Notes under the pieces: generated by a model
Database searches by the model: none
Told to the model about the DNA's origin: nothing
The model's input: only the letters and a program-made list of their open reading frames with translations
Program-made: the position numbers and the translations under genes
NCBI GenBank assembly: GCA_014634225.1
Contig: BLFN01000531.1
Span: 622,829 to 632,828, forward strand
Length of the DNA: 10,000 bases
Direction of reading: 5' to 3'
Source of the DNA: Acropora yongei
Taxonomy: Eukaryota; Cnidaria; Anthozoa; Scleractinia; Acroporidae
Shown: positions 9,301 to 10,000 of the stretch, piece after piece
Layout of the letters: every line of letters starts with the position of its first letter
How positions within the stretch are numbered: the first letter of the stretch is position 1

Positions 9301-9739
9301 ATACGTAGTTAACGATTGTCTGAAGTTAGCGATCAAAACCTTAATTATGGTAATTGTACGTTGTAGTTTTGCGGCACTGGGTAATAAATGTACAACAATA
9401 ATACGCGCCACACTTGCGGTGCTGTTTGAAATCAAGTGTTTAATAAAGTTGTCTTTGGTTGCTTGAATTGAAGCTAAAAACCTGGATCACCTACGTGACG
9501 CAGTCAAATATAAAAGAAAAATTAACGCGCTGCAAAACAATAGAAAAAAACCAATAACAGGAGTACACTCAGAATATTTAACTGAAAAATCCATTATCTT
9601 ACGGTTGCATTTCCACTTTCGTTTCATATATGTGAACTAGGCAACGTAACGGTAGCTGTCTCGTGTCTTTTAAATTATAGGAAATGTTAAACAAAACAAG
9701 GGAAAAATTCACTGGCGTTCAGTTGGAGGTGAACGGAAG
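221..9739 (+). CDS. HIP1: HIP1/HIP1R-family endocytic adaptor, internal part (16 exons)
   Basis: This is the gene that fills the window. Joining 16 exons at GT-AG sites gives one uninterrupted frame of about 415 residues. HIP1 and HIP1R bind phosphoinositides (ANTH), clathrin light chain (coiled coil) and F-actin (I/LWEQ) and act at clathrin-coated pits. Visible here in order: KFNKLKGMYGKLREEH..LLRTNAD (coiled-coil core), about 190 residues of charged coiled coil, EAEKTIQDALDQ, a helical middle part, then INATAELVADSAARIEEML and TGVQLEVNGR. The last two match human HIP1 VDKEMAATS..TARIEEML and TGVKLEVNER (from memory). The coiled coil contains three related exons not recalled from vertebrate HIP1. 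The single invertebrate gene probably corresponds to both HIP1 and HIP1R; LREEH looks more like HIP1R. ANTH and most of I/LWEQ are outside the window. Family call is near certain; individual exon edges are predictions. Confidence 0.93.
461..888. mobile_element. MITE with CTACGTTTACA ends and subterminal GAATCCG motifs
   Basis: The left end CTACGTTTACATTAGAGC and the inverted right end CTACGTTTACACTGGGG pair over 30 bp with 25 matches, running into a shared GTTTCCGG. The two bases outside each end also partly match (GG and GA). Between them GAATCCG or its complement recurs: about 501-507, 520-526, 553-559, 611-617, 816-824 (as TCCGAATCC) and 837-843, with weaker copies elsewhere. GAATCCGA (500-507) and TCGGATTC (520-527) form a local stem. 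No transposase is encoded. No convincing target duplication was found, so the superfamily is open; clustered subterminal motifs occur in hAT and CACTA elements. Confidence 0.8.
995..1010. repeat. (ACA)n microsatellite
   Basis: Five consecutive ACA units within intron 1-2. It is short and probably of no consequence. Confidence 0.7.
1112..1159 (+). CDS. HIP1: HIP1 exon 2 of window: coiled coil
   Basis: The acceptor follows a strong pyrimidine tract (tttgttttttacttccag) and the donor is GAA/gtaaat. It is a 48-bp phase 0-0 exon encoding NADVKQKLSGSEREKE. NADV continues the LLRxNAEV motif of HIP1. It sits between a MITE-bearing intron and an intron carrying a Mutator-like MITE. Confidence 0.88.
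1185..1193 (+). repeat. Left 9-bp target-site duplication
   Basis: CTTGCAGCC lies directly before the element and is repeated as CTTACAGCC directly after it. One base differs. Confidence 0.78.
1194..1668. mobile_element. Mutator-like (MULE) MITE with long TIRs and 9-bp target duplication
   Basis: The first 87 bp (1194-1280) and the last 86 bp (1583-1668) are inverted copies with seven differences, one of them a single-T indel. Both begin TAGCCTCCTT and include GTGTCGGT and CACAAACGTCTGCT. The flanks are CTTGCAGCC (1185-1193) and CTTACAGCC (1669-1677), a 9-bp duplication with one mismatch. Long TIRs plus 9-bp duplications are the hallmark of Mutator-like elements. The roughly 300-bp core has no transposase but includes a degraded helicase fragment on the minus strand. 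The element is non-autonomous; its similar TIRs suggest it is not very old. Confidence 0.86.
1335..1546 (-). pseudogene. RecQ-like helicase N-terminal fragment inside the MITE
   Basis: Read on the minus strand, one frame gives EEFKIKSFNHHQKQAFIALV then GGKK. After the 8-base A run (1402-1409 on the + strand) another frame continues as KKDVLVNLPTG. Together this resembles the start of a RecQ-type DNA helicase: the F....Q..A...L..GKDV.V.LPTG pattern that leads into Walker A. The frame shifts at the A run, and the GKS that should follow LPTG is replaced by VFARKF, so ATP binding would be lost. Downstream residues (FLTFYKLPY) may echo the usual LIYQ.LP. RecQ-like genes are abundant in cnidarians (recollection). 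It is a captured, dead fragment; the family call rests on a short motif. Confidence 0.6.
1669..1677 (+). repeat. Right 9-bp target-site duplication
   Basis: CTTACAGCC lies directly after the element and pairs with CTTGCAGCC at 1185-1193. Confidence 0.78.
1901..1948 (+). CDS. HIP1: HIP1 exon 3 of window: coiled coil
   Basis: The acceptor is a pyrimidine run ending cttttacaag and the donor is AAG/gtaatt. It is 48 bp, phase 0-0, and encodes ELSEANEKLQQEVEDK, a charged amphipathic segment with leucines or valine at heptad positions. Like exons 4-7 it ends in an E-x-K triplet (EDK). There is little sequence-specific HIP1 signal in so short a coiled-coil exon; position, phase and splice sites carry the call. 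Confidence 0.85.
1949..2663 (+). other. Intron between exons 3 and 4
   Basis: This 715-bp intron carries a tRNA-derived SINE head on the minus strand (2517-2589), with its body probably running toward about 2350. The open frame at 2080-2322 has no recognisable similarity and no splice context. Confidence 0.75.
2517..2589 (-). mobile_element. tRNA-derived SINE head
   Basis: On the minus strand, TGGCCTAGTGG (2572-2582) fits the RNA polymerase III A box TRGYNNARYGG exactly. AGTTTGACTCC (2529-2539) resembles the B box GGTTCGANTCC, at tRNA-like spacing. A 7-base acceptor-like start, GTGGCGA, ends at 2589. There is no matching 3' acceptor strand, so it is not a functional tRNA gene. The tail probably continues to lower coordinates; its end was not found. 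The 75-codon minus-strand open frame at 2348-2575 overlaps it and is not a gene. Confidence 0.65.
2664..2723 (+). CDS. HIP1: HIP1 exon 4 of window: coiled coil
   Basis: The acceptor is ttcgcccttgcag and the donor AAG/gtgaaa. It is a 60-bp phase 0-0 exon encoding SAELLQVIQKAELESEQEGK. It is followed by a 205-bp intron (2724-2928) with no recognised feature beyond a 7-bp stem (ACAGTCG/CGACTGT, 2799-2820). Reading frame and phase agree with both neighbours. Confidence 0.84.
2929..3039 (+). CDS. HIP1: HIP1 exon 5 of window: coiled-coil repeat copy A
   Basis: The acceptor is attattatcaatatcaag, with a rather weak pyrimidine tract but no other upstream AG nearby. The donor is AAG/gtatag. The exon is 111 bp, phase 0-0, 37 codons, starting LLTQELEALRKEK and ending DYEEK. 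Aligned without gaps to the last 37 residues of exon 6 it shows 18 identities, including ELE.L.KEK.E and the EEK end. Helix-forming and highly charged, it is part of the HIP1 coiled coil. The following 290-bp intron (3040-3329) holds nothing recognised. Confidence 0.87.
3330..3446 (+). CDS. HIP1: HIP1 exon 6 of window: coiled-coil repeat copy B
   Basis: The acceptor is gccttcatcttgaag/GTT and the donor AAG/gtcagt. The exon is 117 bp, phase 0-0, 39 codons, starting VSSLVAELETLKKEKSEL and ending KQHEEK. It is a paralogue of exons 5 and 7. An upstream AG at 3308-3309 would give an incompatible phase and is not preferred. The frame happens to stay open into both introns (3174-3575), but only this part has coiled-coil composition. 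Confidence 0.88.
3447..3993 (+). other. Intron between exons 6 and 7
   Basis: This 547-bp intron has no recognised repeat or RNA gene. The overlapping open frames on both strands at 3663-4028 lack family features; the + strand one merely runs into exon 7 out of frame. Confidence 0.75.
3994..4110 (+). CDS. HIP1: HIP1 exon 7 of window: coiled-coil repeat copy C
   Basis: The acceptor is tgtgtgtccgtag and the donor AAG/gtagga. It has exactly the same length (117 bp, 39 codons) and phase 0-0 as exon 6. It starts IASLNSDLSILEKNRTEEE and ends KEHEDK. Ungapped against exon 6 it shares 15 of the last 37 residues, including SL..L..L at the start and HE.K at the end. Confidence 0.88.
4288..4299 (-). 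promoter_or_regulatory. YY1-like motif CAAAATGGCGGC (candidate)
   Basis: Read on the minus strand this 12-mer equals the YY1 consensus core AAnATGGCGGC. It lies within the MITE. Function is unknown. Confidence 0.3.
4390..4397 (+). promoter_or_regulatory. CRE-like palindrome TGACGTCA (candidate)
   Basis: A full CREB/ATF consensus octamer lies inside the MITE; the terminal repeats also carry ACGTC half-sites. It is only a sequence match, with no evidence of use. Confidence 0.3.
4988..5048 (+). CDS. HIP1: HIP1 exon 8 of window: end of coiled coil
   Basis: The acceptor is aaattttcgtttag and the donor GTTG/gtgaga. It is 61 bp, enters phase 0 and leaves phase 1, encoding ISALETERLEELSKEKQDLV plus the first base of a Gly codon. 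Its start resembles exons 6 and 7 (VSSL/IASL/ISAL) and its LSKEKQDL resembles LKKEKSEL of exon 6 with one extra residue, so it may be a shortened fourth relative. It marks the change from phase-0 to phase-1 introns. Confidence 0.87.
5049..5597 (+). other. Intron between exons 8 and 9
   Basis: This 549-bp intron has several overlapping short open frames on both strands with no protein-like features. No tRNA-like or inverted-repeat element could be supported. Confidence 0.72.
5598..5687 (+). CDS. HIP1: HIP1 exon 9 of window: post-coiled-coil helical region
   Basis: The acceptor is tttctatcag and the donor GCAG/gtacaa; the exon is phase 1-1, 90 bp. The split codon gives G, then MALQEAEKTIQDALDQFANP and on to STTCTA. 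EAEKTIQDALDQ aligns with KAAEQVIQDALNQ of human HIP1 (recalled), one of the clearest family signatures in the window. The ATG at 5600 is internal and is not a start. Confidence 0.92.
5688..6114 (+). other. Intron between exons 9 and 10
   Basis: This 427-bp AT-rich intron has a pyrimidine-rich acceptor (gtttcctcttcag). Nothing else was recognised. Confidence 0.75.
6115..6201 (+). CDS. HIP1: HIP1 exon 10 of window
   Basis: The acceptor is gtttcctcttcag and the donor AAAG/gtagat; phase 1-1, 87 bp. The split codon gives D, then YLLSRIDGLPQVVDELESKF and SSYRQDHK. This aligns with DHLLSTVTSISSCIEQLEKS and the WSQYL that follows in human HIP1. It is followed by the shortest intron in the window (6202-6288, 87 bp). 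Confidence 0.91.
6289..6396 (+). CDS. HIP1: HIP1 exon 11 of window, with a repeated splice donor
   Basis: The acceptor is ctgttattttcag and the preferred donor ACAG/gtcaga; phase 1-1, 108 bp. It encodes DAFACVRCVSSFSRHLGECI then LNAKATSHMAPTQEAT. It aligns loosely with human HIP1 LLHSITLLAHLTSDAIAHG and the following residues. The donor is the first of three tandem 15-bp copies; using the second or third would add 5 or 10 codons (GQTYC, GQTYY) without changing frame. The first has the best exon-side match (CAG/GT). Confidence 0.88.
6396..6429 (+). repeat. 15-bp tandem repeat spanning the exon 11 splice donor
   Basis: GGTCAGACATACTGC (6396-6410) is followed at once by GGTCAGACATACTAT (6411-6425) and then by GGTCAATAC. 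The first G is the last base of exon 11 and each copy brings a GT in the same phase, so three candidate donors are 15 nt apart. The sequence stays open in the exon frame through all copies. Confidence 0.85.
6397..7063 (+). other. Intron between exons 11 and 12
   Basis: This 667-bp intron begins in the 15-bp tandem repeat. It contains a perfect 14-bp palindrome (6641-6654) and a fold-back element (6815-6929). Open frames at 6352-6687 do not resemble a protein. Confidence 0.75.
6815..6929. mobile_element. Short fold-back MITE ending GGTTAGCGCTAACC
   Basis: The left end (CCCGAGTTGCCCGAAGCCTGG, about 6815-6835) and the right end pair as imperfect inverted repeats: GCTCTAACCAGGCTTCGGGC against GCGCTAACCATGCCTCGAGC, about 20 of 28 matching. 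The middle also folds (TAGAAAC with GTTTCGA). The right arm holds GGTTAGCGCTAACC (6898-6911), itself a perfect palindrome. No coding capacity. I recall similar palindromic repeats as common in coral genomes; this is recollection only. Confidence 0.7.
7064..7138 (+). CDS. HIP1: HIP1 exon 12 of window
   Basis: The acceptor is ttttgtgctcgtag and the donor CCTG/gtaagt, the strongest donor in the window; phase 1-1, 75 bp. The split codon gives D, then LQSLGESAGKESLELLELYK and LTNP. It corresponds to the human HIP1 segment ACKQYGRETLAYLASLEEE. Confidence 0.89.
7139..7819 (+). other. Intron between exons 12 and 13
   Basis: This 681-bp intron carries a tRNA-derived SINE on the minus strand (about 7378-7521). 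The stretch 7240-7330, with GATTGGTTCATTGCGCTG and TTGTAATTGGTTGG, looks like a dispersed repeat I recall from cnidarians, but nothing in the window proves this. Confidence 0.72.
7378..7521 (-). mobile_element. tRNA-derived SINE, degenerate
   Basis: On the minus strand, CAGTTGGTAGAGCACTGC is the tRNA D-arm/A-box region (usual form TAGCTCAGTTGGTAGAGC). It is followed by GAGGTCATTTGTTCTGATCA, a worn B-box region (usual GGTTCGAATCC). It then runs into TTTTTCAGGCC and CTTAAGTAG, a body I associate from memory with a common cnidarian tRNA-SINE. The first part of the A box appears to be missing, with GCTCCCAGTTGG joined directly to TAGAGC. It is not a functional tRNA. The 61-codon minus-strand frame at 7335-7520 lies over it and is not a gene. 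Confidence 0.68.
7820..7890 (+). CDS. HIP1: HIP1 exon 13 of window, weak donor
   Basis: The acceptor is tctctctttttttgtag and the donor GAG/gtcggt. It is 71 bp, enters phase 1 and leaves phase 0. The split codon gives D, then PSAIADKVNAVKKHICDITK and VAE, matching the human LSKIKAIGEELLPRG region. A better-looking donor, gtaaat, lies 4 bp downstream but would break the frame into exon 14, so the weaker gtcggt is chosen. Confidence 0.86.
7891..8834 (+). other. Intron between exons 13 and 14
   Basis: This 944-bp intron is the longest in the window. It contains a perfect 16-bp palindrome (8698-8713). Open frames at 8097-8279 (+) and 8283-8585 (-) show no family features. No transposon ends were found. 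Confidence 0.73.
8698..8713. repeat. Perfect 16-bp palindrome
   Basis: TCTGAGCATGCTCAGA equals its own reverse complement. It lies about 120 bp before exon 14; no role is evident. Confidence 0.8.
8835..8912 (+). CDS. HIP1: HIP1 exon 14 of window: entry to I/LWEQ region
   Basis: The acceptor is tggtgtttccaacag and the donor GAG/gtaaca; phase 0-0, 78 bp. It encodes ALVPKEKDNLDSVGGEVEDE and INATAE. In HIP1-family proteins this is the helix that precedes the THATCH core and is reported to restrain actin binding. GEVEDEINATAE aligns with GDLVDKEMAATSA. The following 253-bp intron (8913-9165) has nothing recognised. Confidence 0.9.
9166..9195 (+). CDS. HIP1: HIP1 exon 15 of window: 30-bp microexon
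   Basis: The acceptor is ttatggatattccttccag and the donor GAG/gtgagc; phase 0-0. It encodes LVADSAARIE, which fills exactly the gap between INATAE and EMLNKT when compared with human AIETATARIEEML. It is 30 bp long, so gene finders may skip it, but both splice sites are good and the residues are needed for the family match. Confidence 0.88.
9196..9680 (+). other. Intron between exons 15 and 16
   Basis: This 485-bp AT-rich intron has a worn inverted motif near 9266-9280 (TTCCCTCTGGGGAA). Nothing else was recognised. Confidence 0.75.
9681..9739 (+). CDS. HIP1: HIP1 exon 16 of window: first part of I/LWEQ (THATCH)
   Basis: The acceptor is gtcttttaaattatag and the donor GGAAG/gtattg; 59 bp, enters phase 0 and leaves phase 2. 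It encodes EMLNKTREKFTGVQLEVNG plus two bases of a codon (probably Arg). EEML.K......TGV.LEVN is diagnostic of the HIP1 I/LWEQ start. The next exon, expected to begin with the partner of human ILGCCTSLMQAI, is not in the remaining 261 bp. Confidence 0.91.
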
Positions 9740-10000
9740 GTATTGTCATTTTGTCTTGAACTGGAAGATCAAGGGCCGATTGACCTCCAAAGAGTTAGCT
9801 TTCAATTAATTGGCCCTTAATAGATCTTTGCCATCATCTTTGCAAAATCTTTTCATAGGAAAATATCTTAAACGTTGGCAACTTACTATGTGATAATCAG
9901 TACTTACTATGTGTTGCTTGATTGTTCTCGTTTGTTGCAAACGAATGAAAGGTTTGGTTTGTAACGAAATTATGCTGCCGTGTCAAAGCTGAAGTTACGA
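9740..10000 (+). other. Intron, 5' part
   Basis: This is the start of the intron after exon 16. A 12-bp direct repeat, ACTTACTATGTG, occurs at 9881-9892 and 9902-9913. No further HIP1 exon is visible before the window ends. Confidence 0.75.

Noticed and set aside
9440..9446. AATAAA as a polyadenylation signal
   Set aside because: It lies in an intron with the HIP1 frame continuing at 9681; AT-rich introns give this hexamer by chance.
1..10000. CRISPR arrays, bacterial operons, defence systems or viral genes
   Set aside because: No regularly spaced repeats, no ribosome-binding sites or compact gene layout, and the only coherent coding signal is a spliced animal gene.

Overview
The window is nuclear DNA from an animal. 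It lies inside one intron-rich gene on the + strand: sixteen short exons (30-117 bp, 1,249 bp and about 415 residues in all) with GT-AG introns and one continuous reading frame. The protein is a homologue of huntingtin-interacting protein 1 / HIP1-related (HIP1/HIP1R; Sla2 in yeast), the adaptor that links clathrin-coated pits to actin. The window starts inside the central coiled coil and stops just inside the C-terminal actin-binding I/LWEQ (THATCH) domain. The N-terminal ANTH lipid-binding domain, the promoter, both UTRs and most of I/LWEQ lie outside. Nothing bacterial or viral was seen.

Layout. Exons 1-2 (221-1159) hold the conserved clathrin-light-chain-binding stretch. Exons 3-4 (1901-2723) are short phase-0 coiled-coil exons. 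Exons 5-7 (2929-4110) are three related 37/39-codon phase-0 exons, which looks like a local exon amplification that continues weakly into exon 8 (4988-5048). Exons 9-13 (5598-7890) are joined by phase-1 introns and match the helical region between the coiled coil and I/LWEQ. Exons 14-16 (8835-9739) match the helix preceding I/LWEQ and the start of that domain.

The introns make up close to 90% of the window and several carry mobile-element remains: a 428-bp MITE with subterminal GAATCCG motifs (461-888); a Mutator-like MITE with 86/87-bp terminal inverted repeats and a 9-bp target duplication (1194-1668), which encloses a broken RecQ-like helicase fragment; a minus-strand tRNA-derived SINE head (2517-2589); a MITE with CACACGACGTC ends (about 4168-4533); a short fold-back element ending GGTTAGCGCTAACC (6815-6929); and a second minus-strand tRNA-derived SINE (about 7378-7521). 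Most long open frames outside the exons fall in these repeats or in intron sequence and are not genes.

Organism: protein divergence, intron density, about 40% GC and the repeat families (compared from memory with coral and sea-anemone genomes) suggest a cnidarian, probably an anthozoan. This is inference. No complete new system is visible. The most interesting features are the coiled-coil exon amplification, the helicase-carrying Mutator-like element, and a 15-bp tandem repeat that triplicates the exon 11 splice donor in frame.
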